Positions 1-7,592 of a stretch of 7,607 nt of DNA are shown piece after piece. This DNA comes from an uncultured Paraprevotella sp. (GTDB taxonomy: Bacteria; Bacteroidota; Bacteroidia; Bacteroidales; Bacteroidaceae), in the NCBI GenBank assembly GCA_900766785.1, contig CAAFWT010000118.1:1-7607 (forward strand), written 5' to 3'. The notes under the pieces are model-generated. The model ran no database searches. It worked only from the letters and a program-made list of their open reading frames with translations, and was not told the origin of the DNA. A program made the translations under genes and the position numbers. Each line of letters starts with the position of its first letter. Position 1 is the first letter of the stretch.

Positions 1-507
1 GAAGCCCGCATGATAGCCGCCATCGTATATCAGGCCTACCTCCTATGCGGAGAGAAGTTTGACGTGGAGCAAAGCATTGGAGTCATCGTGCCATACCGCA
101 ATCAGATATCTGCCATCCGCAATGCCATTGACCAGTACGGCATCAGCCCTCTGCACAATATCAGTATCGACACGGTGGAGCGCTTCCAGGGCAGCCAGCG
201 GGATTATATCATCTATGGATTTACGATACAGCACCTGTGGCAACTCACCTTCCTCAGCAACAATACCTTCCTGGAAGAGGGAGCATGGATAGACCGCAAG
301 CTCAATGTGGCCATGACACGCGCCCGACTTCAGTTAACCTTGGTGGGGAATCCTGATCTTCTGTCACATAACGTCATCTTCCAACAACTGATGCATTATA
401 CCCGTTCCCAGGGTAGTTTCCTGAGAGTGGACACAGAACAGTTCTGCAAAGGCGAATTCACCTTGTCACAAAATACAGGACAAAGCTCCGCCAGTCACCC
501 CAACTGA
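1..507 (+). CDS. C-terminal part of a superfamily 1 (Upf1/DNA2-like) DNA or RNA helicase, 5' truncated by the window
   Basis: The reading frame is open from base 1 to the TGA at 505-507, so 168 residues of a longer protein are visible. The true start lies upstream; the ATG at 10 is internal. The visible part is the second RecA-like domain of an SF1B helicase (AAA_12 type). A motif IV-like GVIVPYRNQ is at residues 27-35, a motif V-like SIDTVERFQGSQ at 55-66, and motif VI KLNVAMTRAR at 100-109, whose arginine would contact the ATP gamma-phosphate. After about residue 120 the sequence is a poorly conserved tail. Proteins of this family use ATP to unwind or translocate on nucleic acid. The Walker A and DEAD/DExx motifs lie outside the window, so substrate and subfamily cannot be told. 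No clear terminator follows; the next gene has its own promoter. Confidence 0.88.
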   Translation, partial: EARMIAAIVYQAYLLCGEKFDVEQSIGVIVPYRNQISAIRNAIDQYGISPLHNISIDTVERFQGSQRDYIIYGFTIQHLWQLTFLSNNTFLEEGAWIDRKLNVAMTRARLQLTLVGNPDLLSHNVIFQQLMHYTRSQGSFLRVDTEQFCKGEFTLSQNTGQSSASHPN

Positions 508-610
508 CTGAGTTTGCCCCATTGCTGTCCACATATCTCCTAGATGCCTTTCTCTGCCTCATCCCAAGGATCGAATTGAGTTAAAAAGGCATAAGAAATA
601 GGGTCCTTCC

Positions 611-641
611 TTGGCAGACAATACTAAATTGCCTACCTTTG
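611..641 (+). promoter_or_regulatory. Bacteroidota-type promoter for the lipoprotein/BRCT gene pair
   Basis: TTG at 611-613 and TACCTTTG at 634-641 match the Bacteroidota -33 (TTTG or TTG) and -7 (TAnnTTTG) elements, with a 20-base gap. Transcription would begin near 648. That leaves an AT-rich leader of about 28 bases before the ATG at 676, without a clear Shine-Dalgarno sequence, as is usual in this phylum. Assignment is by motif and spacing only. Confidence 0.7.
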
Positions 642-675
642 TCTGAAATATATAATAAAAAACAATATAGTATAT

Positions 676-1383
676 ATGAACAAGAAAACAGTAGCCTCGG
701 CCCTACTTCTGGCCAGTGTCATGATGCACATGGTATCCTGCAATAAGGACACCTCTTTCCATGCCGCTTCAGTAGATTATCCTTACTTCGGTACTCTGTT
801 TGCCGACCAGACACAGGATTCCATTATCTTCACCACCACTGACGACTGGAGTCTGCTCACACCCCACAGCTGGATTCATATACAAGGGAACACAACGGGA
901 ACCGTCAAGGAATCTATGGCCATCTATACGCTTTGCAACAAGGTGAACTTTGATGAGAACACCACCGACAGCACACGTCTTGGCTACATCGAACTGCACT
1001 CCTATTACAAATCTGCAGCCACCTACGTCCAGCTCGGATTCATAGAGATAACACATCCTGTTTACAAGGTGAAGAGTTACTATGGGAATACCAATGTACC
1101 CACCAAGGTATCCTTTGCCCTGACAGACAGTTCGTATATGAAGACGGACAGCATCTGTTTCAAAGCCCGCAAGAACTGGACTCTGGAAATCAAGAGCGAC
1201 GACAACAACACCTGGGTAACAGCAGACAAGACCTCGGGACAACCAGGCAAACAGAAGATTACACTCAGCATGGAAGAGAATCTCAGCACAGAACCCCGAG
1301 AGGTGAAAGCCATCCTGACCAGCGGACAGGTGAAGAATGAGATTACCATATGCCAGAAAGGCAAGAGTGAGAAGAAAGACTAA
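676..1383 (+). CDS. Exported lipoprotein with BACON-like repeats
   Basis: A 235-residue protein. It starts with a lipoprotein signal: MNKK, a hydrophobic stretch at residues 5-20, then MVSC with Cys22 as the likely lipidation site. The residues after it, NKD, weakly resemble the short charged signals that send Bacteroidota lipoproteins to the cell surface, so surface exposure is possible but not shown. The mature part appears to hold two beta-sandwich modules. One lies at about 34-127 (DDW at 56-58, W66). The second, at about 142-228, is clearly BACON-like, with W168, a W-V-T-A-D-K-T-S-G segment at 180-188, E-P-R near 206-208 and a closing I-x-Q-K-G at 225-229. BACON domains are carbohydrate- or mucin-associated in gut Bacteroidota, but no catalytic domain is present, so the function is unknown. 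It has its own promoter at 611-641 and lies 24 bases before the BRCT gene, probably in one transcript. Confidence 0.78.
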   Translation: MNKKTVASALLLASVMMHMVSCNKDTSFHAASVDYPYFGTLFADQTQDSIIFTTTDDWSLLTPHSWIHIQGNTTGTVKESMAIYTLCNKVNFDENTTDSTRLGYIELHSYYKSAATYVQLGFIEITHPVYKVKSYYGNTNVPTKVSFALTDSSYMKTDSICFKARKNWTLEIKSDDNNTWVTADKTSGQPGKQKITLSMEENLSTEPREVKAILTSGQVKNEITICQKGKSEKKD

Positions 1384-1407
1384 TCCATCTCTGCAAAGTC
1401 ACACGGC

Positions 1408-2103
1408 ATGGCAAATGTAACCCAAGGGACTCTCTTCGCAGAAGACCATCAGGACAGCCATTCCCCATTGGAAGGTCGCGTGGTGTGCATGCTCGGTACG
1501 TTCACCCAGAGCAATGCCACCATGCAACGCAAATTGCGCGAGCATGGAGCAGACTACAAGCCTTCCACACGGGTAAGTCGCAACGTGCACTATGTCCTCT
1601 TGGGCCATGGAGCACCACAGGACCAGACCGACTATCTGCAGACACTTGCCTTCAATGGCTATCACCCCAGGATACTCACGCAGACAGACTGGGACCAGAT
1701 ACAGAGAGGGGAATGGGAACAGTATCGCACCCCACTCACCATCGAGAAGCATCTGCACATTACCCTTCAGCATTTCTTGAGCCGACAGGTGGACTACTCT
1801 GCCCGCATGAATCCTCTATACACACACGAACTGTATGTGGCACCCGACACAGAGACTCCCCAGGAGGAGTTCTACCAGCTGCTGGGCAACAGGGGAATAT
1901 ATGCCAACCCCTACATAGATGATGATACCGACGTCTTGGTAATCTCCGAGAATACTCTGGAAAATCTGCGCAAGGGGCTTACCGATAGTGTTCTTCAGTA
2001 TATAGAGAATACCTACAACGCCAGCCGAGCACAACAGTACCGATATGTGATGACCACAGAGCGGCAGCTCATACAATGGCTTCGCTCCGAATCTCCTACA
2101 TAA
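1408..2103 (+). CDS. BRCT-like domain protein, possibly with two BRCT-like modules
   Basis: A 231-residue soluble protein with no signal peptide or membrane segment. Residues 21-100 read as a BRCT-like fold. LEGRVVCMLGTF at 21-32 resembles the first strand of BRCT domains, followed by a helix with L43 and the G-A-D at 47-49, then SRNVHYVLLG at 57-66, the strand that usually carries T-x-x-V-V. A second region at about 139-226 shows a similar pattern (ELYVAPDTET, then LLGNRGIYANPYI, then TDVLVIS) and may be a diverged second module. BRCT domains bind phosphopeptides, DNA ends or partner proteins in repair; similar Bacteroidota proteins are often labelled as related to DNA polymerase III epsilon, but no exonuclease domain is present here. 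The start ATG at 1408 lies 24 bases after the lipoprotein stop, with no promoter between, so cotranscription is likely. It is followed by a terminator and converges with ligA, itself a BRCT protein. Confidence 0.72.
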   Translation: MANVTQGTLFAEDHQDSHSPLEGRVVCMLGTFTQSNATMQRKLREHGADYKPSTRVSRNVHYVLLGHGAPQDQTDYLQTLAFNGYHPRILTQTDWDQIQRGEWEQYRTPLTIEKHLHITLQHFLSRQVDYSARMNPLYTHELYVAPDTETPQEEFYQLLGNRGIYANPYIDDDTDVLVISENTLENLRKGLTDSVLQYIENTYNASRAQQYRYVMTTERQLIQWLRSESPT

Positions 2104-2155
2104 CACGGCAAACGCCCTCTCCCACATATACCAGGAAGAGGGCGTTCGTGTTTTT
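2103..2155 (+). terminator. Rho-independent terminator of the lipoprotein/BRCT transcript
   Basis: AACGCCCTCT at 2111-2120 pairs perfectly with AGAGGGCGTT at 2137-2146. Outside this, ACACG at 2103-2107 pairs with CGTGT at 2147-2151 past a three-base bulge. The run TTTTT follows at 2151-2155. It begins at the last base of the BRCT stop codon, so it fits the end of that transcript. On the minus strand the stem lies about 65 bases past the ligA stop and could also stop ligA, though with a poorer T tract. Confidence 0.8.
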
Positions 2156-2217
2156 ACAGAAAAAGGTGAAGCCGATTTTTCCCTACAGAATCTTCTTACT
2201 CCTTTTCCTCCAAGAAA

Positions 2218-4263
<2,046 letters not shown>

Positions 4264-4296
4264 TTACAAGGGAAACGGAATTGGGAGAAACCTTTT

Positions 4297-4328
4297 TTTG
4301 GTCAAGAACAAGTTTTGTCGTACTTTTG
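4297..4328 (+). promoter_or_regulatory. Bacteroidota-type promoter of dapA
   Basis: TTTG at 4297-4300 and TACTTTTG at 4321-4328 match the -33 and -7 consensus exactly, with a 20-base gap. Transcription would start near 4335, about 20 bases before the dapA ATG. The first element lies at the end of a seven-T run (4293-4299). No riboswitch or lysine leader fits in so short a leader. Confidence 0.78.
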
Positions 4329-4354
4329 CATGACTGAAAAGAAAGAGCACATAC

Positions 4355-5242
4355 ATGGCACAAAATAAATTCAAAGGACTCGGAATAGCACTTATTACAC
4401 CCTTCAAGGCAGATGGTTCCATAGATTGGGAAGCCCTGGACAGACTGGTGGAATATCAACTGAAAGGCGGCGCCGACTATCTGTGTATTATGGGCACCAC
4501 GGCCGAGACACCCACACTCACTGTCCAAGAAAAACGCATGCTGAAAGAACGTCTGGTGCAGAGGGTGGCAGGACGAGTTCCCTTGCTGATGGGATGCGGT
4601 GGCAACTGCACAGCCAGTATCGTGAAGGAACTTCAGGAAAATGACTGGACGGGAATAGATGGTGTGCTGAGTGTATGTCCCTTCTACAACAAGCCTTCGC
4701 AGGAAGGACTCTATCGCCATTTTACGGCCATAGCCCAAGCCAGTCCCGTCAACGTGGTCCTCTACAACGTACCCGGACGCACGGGCGTGAATATGACCGC
4801 TGAAACCACCTTGCGCTTGGCTCGCGAAAATGAGAATATCGTAGCCATCAAGGAAGCCAGCGGAAATATCACCCAGATGGATGACATCATCAAGAACAAG
4901 CCTGCCAACTTTGACGTCATCAGTGGAGACGATGGCATCACATTCCCCCTCATCACCCTTGGAGCCGTGGGAGTCATCAGCGTGATAGGCAATGCCCTTC
5001 CCAGCGAAGTAAGTAGGATGGTGCGTCTGGCTCTTAGAGGAGAATACAGTTCGTCACTCACCATACACCACAAGTTTACCGAACTCTTCAAGCTACTCTT
5101 TGTGGATGGTAACCCTGCCGGTGTCAAGGCCATGCTCTCCGAAATGGGTATGATAGAAAACGTGTTGCGCCTGCCACTCGTTCCCACACGACTGACCACC
5201 ATGGAGCGCATTAGCCAAATTGTGAAAGACCTGGGCTATTAA
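4355..5242 (+). CDS. dapA: 4-hydroxy-tetrahydrodipicolinate synthase
   Basis: A 295-residue cytoplasmic enzyme of normal length for DapA. It condenses pyruvate with aspartate semialdehyde, the first committed step toward diaminopimelate (for peptidoglycan) and lysine. The TIM-barrel signatures are all present: GTTAETPTL at 47-55 with the catalytic-relay threonine, YNKPSQEGLYRHF at 111-123 with the partner-subunit tyrosine Y111, YNVPGRTGVNM at 137-147 with Y137 and the substrate-binding R142, and IKEASGNI at 165-172 with the Schiff-base lysine K166. G191-D192-D193 and the following segment correspond to the conserved S-G-D-D barrel strand. The ATG at 4355 is about 20 bases after the predicted transcript start. 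It stands alone, divergent from ligA and convergent with the DUF3127 gene, and no clear terminator follows. The family includes other pyruvate-dependent lyases, but the complete DapA motif set and the lack of sugar-catabolism neighbours support this call. Confidence 0.96.
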   Translation: MAQNKFKGLGIALITPFKADGSIDWEALDRLVEYQLKGGADYLCIMGTTAETPTLTVQEKRMLKERLVQRVAGRVPLLMGCGGNCTASIVKELQENDWTGIDGVLSVCPFYNKPSQEGLYRHFTAIAQASPVNVVLYNVPGRTGVNMTAETTLRLARENENIVAIKEASGNITQMDDIIKNKPANFDVISGDDGITFPLITLGAVGVISVIGNALPSEVSRMVRLALRGEYSSSLTIHHKFTELFKLLFVDGNPAGVKAMLSEMGMIENVLRLPLVPTRLTTMERISQIVKDLGY

Positions 5243-5467
5243 CCCCCTCATCACTCATCATACCGCAATGGATATACCCTATCCTCGGTCTTAATGGTTT
5301 CCTTATCGTTTTCCCCTCTTGGTGTCATGGATTCCTGTTTCATCTGGAATCCGTTTGCTATGCCTATAATGTAGCAATCGCCATCTGGCCCACAGACAGG
5401 CAATGGATGAGAGGGGGAAAACACGGCTCACTAGAAAAACATGGGGAAAGGGATTCCACAAAAGGCG

Positions 5468-5488
5468 TCTTTTCACCATCTTTTCACC
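5468..5488 (+). repeat. Two direct copies of TCTTTTCACC, 11 bases apart
   Basis: TCTTTTCACC occurs at 5468-5477 and again at 5479-5488, a period of 11 bases, half the period of the palindrome array that begins at 5489. The reverse complement of its core, GGTGAAAAG, recurs at 5567-5575 on the far side of the first four palindromes. These copies therefore form the left edge of a symmetric structure. Confidence 0.8.
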
Positions 5489-5575
5489 GCAAACGTTTAC
5501 GATGGCGGTTGCAAACGTTTGCGATGGCGGATGCAAACGTTTGCGGGAAAGGATGCAAACGTTTGCGGTGAAAAG
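5480..5575. repeat. Perfect 19-bp inverted repeat bounding the first palindrome block
   Basis: CTTTTCACCGCAAACGTTT at 5480-5498 is the exact reverse complement of AAACGTTTGCGGTGAAAAG at 5557-5575. Ten bases of each arm (GCAAACGTTT and its complement) belong to the outermost palindromes; the other nine are unique to the edges. The inverted repeat encloses four palindromes and gives that block a defined outline, as in a mobile or duplicated unit or a cruciform-forming site. Confidence 0.85.
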
Positions 5576-5633
5576 AGGCAGTGCACTGCAAGGACGGATG
5601 CAGTGCACTGCGGGAGCGGTTGCAGTGCACTGC
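5489..5633. repeat. Array of seven 12-bp palindromes with a 22-bp period, in two sequence classes
   Basis: Units start at 5489, 5511, 5533, 5555, 5578, 5600 and 5622, so the steps are 22, 22, 22, 23, 22 and 22. Units 1-4 are GCAAACGTTTGC (unit 1 has one change, GCAAACGTTTAC). Units 5-7 are GCAGTGCACTGC, all perfect. Both classes share the outer GCA...TGC and differ only in the six-base core, AACGTT or GTGCAC, each itself palindromic. Spacers are gatggcggtt, gatggcggat, gggaaaggat, ggtgaaaagag, aaggacggat and gggagcggtt: purine-rich on the plus strand and mostly ending in GGAT or GGTT. About two helical turns separate units, so equivalent faces line up on one side of the DNA. The array is between convergent genes, so a normal operator role is unlikely. 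It could be a protein-binding or nucleoid site, or one copy of a dispersed intergenic repeat family. Confidence 0.93.
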
Positions 5634-5769
5634 GTCTGAGATGGATAAAACTGGCACCGAAATCGTCAGTCCTATTCAGGATAAGAGAAAAGGGAGGAAA
5701 AACTCATCATACGGGTCACTGTATCCCCCAGGAAATTTCTGCCGAGCCCTAATTTCAGACGTTGAGCGT

Positions 5770-5812
5770 ACCAACAGAAAACTCTCCTTTCTTCTTGCCG
5801 AAAGGAGAGTTT
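5770..5812 (-). terminator. Stem-loop, probable terminator of the DUF3127 gene
   Basis: AAACTCTCCTTTC at 5779-5791 and GAAAGGAGAGTTT at 5800-5812 form a perfect 13-bp stem with an eight-base loop. On the minus strand the stem is followed by a short T-rich run (TTTTCTGTT), about 85 bases past the DUF3127 stop. On the plus strand the following bases are less T-rich, but the stem might still help end dapA readthrough. Bidirectional use is an inference. Confidence 0.6.
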
Positions 5813-5895
5813 CCGATATATTGATATTTGGGTGAGAGTCTGTCCCTGCTTCCCTTCAGGAGAAGAAAGGATAGCCCCGTCACATTAAATAAGCC

Positions 5896-6315
5896 TTAGA
5901 AGGGAAGGTCGTCAGCACCGCCTGCGTTACCACCACCCATCTCTGGAGCACTGAAGGGTGCGGAGGGAGCAGCAGGAGAGTCACCGAAGACAGGAGGCTG
6001 AGCTGCTGGCTGGGGTGCTGCACCAAAAGCAGGTGCAGGCTGAATGTTACGGTTCACTCGGAAAGCACGAATGGTATTGAACCAACGTCCATTATACTCT
6101 CGGGCATCGATATCTAACGAAACCTCAAGGCGCTCGCCCATCTGAATATTGAAACTGGTGACACGGTCTTCGCCAAATACTTCGAAGAACACCTTCTTGG
6201 GATACTGGTCTTCAGTCTCCAGCACATACTGGCCGCATACCCATTCGCTACCCGTACGACTTGAAGTTCCACGACGAGGCTCAAGTACCTGTATAATCTT
6301 GCCTGTTATTTCCAT
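5896..6315 (-). CDS. DUF3127 (SSB-like OB-fold) protein with an SSB-type C-terminal tip
   Basis: A 139-residue protein. Residues 1-88 match the DUF3127 pattern found mainly in Bacteroidota and their phages: MEITGKIIQVLEP at the start, ETEDQYPKKVFFEVFG at 33-48, then LEVSLDIDAREYNGRWFNTIRAFRV at 63-87. The strand order suggests an OB fold like that of single-stranded DNA-binding proteins. A flexible linker rich in proline, alanine and glycine follows (about 91-134), then the acidic tip DDLPF at 135-139, which matches the DDIPF tip by which SSB recruits repair and replication proteins. Binding to single-stranded DNA is therefore a reasonable inference, not shown by the sequence. The usual housekeeping ssb is a different family, so I give no symbol. 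I chose the ATG at 6315, which gives the family's MEITGK start; a TTG at 6327 would add only MQYI. It is divergent from dnaN, with a 136-base gap. Confidence 0.85.
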   Translation of the reverse strand: MEITGKIIQVLEPRRGTSSRTGSEWVCGQYVLETEDQYPKKVFFEVFGEDRVTSFNIQMGERLEVSLDIDAREYNGRWFNTIRAFRVNRNIQPAPAFGAAPQPAAQPPVFGDSPAAPSAPFSAPEMGGGNAGGADDLPF

Positions 6316-6346
6316 GATGTATTGCAATATTGGTTAAAAACGTTCA

Positions 6347-6354
6347 CAAAGGTA
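6347..6354 (-). promoter_or_regulatory. -7 promoter element of the DUF3127 gene
   Basis: Read on the minus strand, these bases are TACCTTTG, an exact TAnnTTTG match and identical to the element before the lipoprotein gene. Transcription would begin near 6340, about 25 bases before the ATG at 6315. No good -33 TTTG is seen at the expected distance. Confidence 0.52.
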
Positions 6355-6393
6355 TTGAAAATTTCCGAGGATGATGATTTGTGCCACCATTTT

Positions 6394-6424
6394 TTTGTCA
6401 ACTGAAGGAAAAGAAGTATTTTTG
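6394..6424 (+). promoter_or_regulatory. Bacteroidota-type promoter of dnaN
   Basis: TTTG at 6394-6397 (end of a T run) and TATTTTTG at 6417-6424 fit the -33/-7 consensus with a 19-base gap. Transcription would start near 6431, about 20 bases before the ATG at 6452. This rules against the in-frame ATG at 6371, which lies upstream of the promoter. Confidence 0.75.
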
Positions 6425-6451
6425 CCTATAATAAACAAAGAATATTACGAT

Positions 6452-7576
6452 ATGAATTTCAAGGTTTCAAGTTCAGCGCTATACAGCCGACTGGTAAATG
6501 CCAGCAAAGTTCTGGCCAACAAGAATGTCCTCCCCATCCTGGACTGCTTTCTCTTTGACATCAAAGATGGACACATCACTCTGACAGCTTCTGATGGTGA
6601 GAAATACTTCATCACGCAGGTCCCCGTGATTGAACACGATGGTGATGCACGGATCTGTATCAATGCCAAGACCATCATGGATTCCATCAAGGAACTGGCA
6701 GAGCAACCCATCTCCTTGGGTTTCAATCCAAGTAACATGACCATCATAGGCCGTCATAGCAACGGTACCTTCACGCTTTCGGGCATGGATGCTTCGGTAT
6801 TCCCCCTTCCCCCTGCTCTTTCCCCCGATAGCACTCAGATCACTCTCCCCTCCCAGGTTCTGCTGGACGGTATCAACCGATGCCTCTTTGCCACAGCCAA
6901 CGACCAGGTGCGTCTGGCCATGAATGGTATCTATCTGGACATCCATCCCGACTGCATCATATTTGCCAGTACCGACAGCCGCAAACTGGTGAAGAGTACC
7001 AACACCACCGTACAGAGCGGAATCAGTGCCGGCATCATCATACACAAGAAGGTGGCTGCCATCCTGAAAGCTGTGATTTCCAAGGACGAGGAAGACATCA
7101 AGCTGACCTTTGACAAGCAGAGAGCATCCATAGAGACCTCTGACTCCACCATGCACTTCCGCCTTATAGAAGCCAGATATCCCAACTACAATGGTGTGAT
7201 ACCCACCGACAACCCATATACCGTGGAAGTGGACAGGCTCTCAATGGTAGGTGCTCTGAAGCGTATAAGTATCTTCTGCAGCCAAAGCACGGGCATGATT
7301 ACCCTCATGCTGGGCAACAACAACCTTACACTCAAGGGAACAAGTGATGATTACAGTTCCAACGCAGAGGAATACATCACCTGTGAGTATACCCAGCAGC
7401 CCATCAGCGTCAACTTCAGTTGCCACTTCCTGTTGGAGATTGTCAGCATCCTGGACAGCGAGAACGTCACCCTCAACCTGGCTGCCGACGTAAGCCGACC
7501 TGGTCTGATCTTCCCATCCATCCAAGATGAGACCGACAGTGTGCTGATGCTCCTGATGCCCATGAAGAGAGAATAA
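6452..7576 (+). CDS. dnaN: DNA polymerase III beta subunit (sliding clamp)
   Basis: A 374-residue protein of normal clamp length, built from three similar domains: about 1-122, 128-249 and 250-374. Two molecules form a ring around DNA that tethers DNA polymerase III and also docks ligase, MutS and repair polymerases. Recognisable segments are MNFKVSSSALYSRL at the start, KNVLPILDCFLF at 24-35, RLAMNGIYLDI at 154-164, STDSRKLV at 173-180, RLIEARYPNYNGVIP at 237-251, and the C-terminal MPM at 369-371, part of the hydrophobic pocket region that binds partner proteins. I chose the ATG at 6452 because it follows the promoter and gives the conserved N terminus; extending to 6371 adds 27 residues unlike any clamp. 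dnaN is not next to dnaA here, consistent with Bacteroidota gene order as I know it. It is divergent from the SSB-like gene, and a possible gene starts 16 bases after its stop. Confidence 0.97.
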   Translation: MNFKVSSSALYSRLVNASKVLANKNVLPILDCFLFDIKDGHITLTASDGEKYFITQVPVIEHDGDARICINAKTIMDSIKELAEQPISLGFNPSNMTIIGRHSNGTFTLSGMDASVFPLPPALSPDSTQITLPSQVLLDGINRCLFATANDQVRLAMNGIYLDIHPDCIIFASTDSRKLVKSTNTTVQSGISAGIIIHKKVAAILKAVISKDEEDIKLTFDKQRASIETSDSTMHFRLIEARYPNYNGVIPTDNPYTVEVDRLSMVGALKRISIFCSQSTGMITLMLGNNNLTLKGTSDDYSSNAEEYITCEYTQQPISVNFSCHFLLEIVSILDSENVTLNLAADVSRPGLIFPSIQDETDSVLMLLMPMKRE

Positions 7577-7592
7577 CCTGTGGTGGCATTAC

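Larger units (their letters stand above)
5243..5895. other. 653-base noncoding gap between convergent genes, with a palindrome array
   Basis: This gap lies past the 3' ends of both dapA and the DUF3127 gene. Short open frames cross it, but none resembles a protein. The largest run through the repeat array, where the 22-base period forces all three frames to repeat the same short peptides. Bases 5243-5467 hold a small hairpin (GGATTCC at 5329-5335 with GGAATCC at 5346-5352) and a long-range pairing of 5308-5320 with 5409-5422. Bases 5468-5633 hold the repeats described separately. Bases 5634-5770 show nothing I recognise. Bases 5770-5812 hold a strong stem-loop. I found no TAnnTTTG promoter on either strand here, and no tRNA or known RNA gene. 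Confidence 0.75.

Noticed and set aside
544..592. A terminator after the helicase gene (ATGCCTTT with AAAGGCAT)
   Set aside because: The stem is only 8 bp with a 33-base loop and no T run follows, so it is no better than chance.
2160..2186. A separate ligA terminator (GAAAAA with TTTTTC)
   Set aside because: The stem is short and AT-only with weak inner pairing; the strong stem at 2103-2151 could serve instead.
5489..5633. A CRISPR array
   Set aside because: The repeated units are 12 bases and the spacers 10-11 bases and similar to each other, far shorter than CRISPR repeats and spacers, and no cas gene is present.
5403..5752. Small plus-strand open frames across the palindrome array as genes
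   Set aside because: Their peptides are forced by the 22-base repeat in all three frames, they match no family I know, and no promoter element precedes them.
6371..6451. ATG at 6371 as the dnaN start
   Set aside because: It precedes the predicted promoter and adds 27 residues not seen in clamps; MNFKVSSSAL at 6452 fits the family start.
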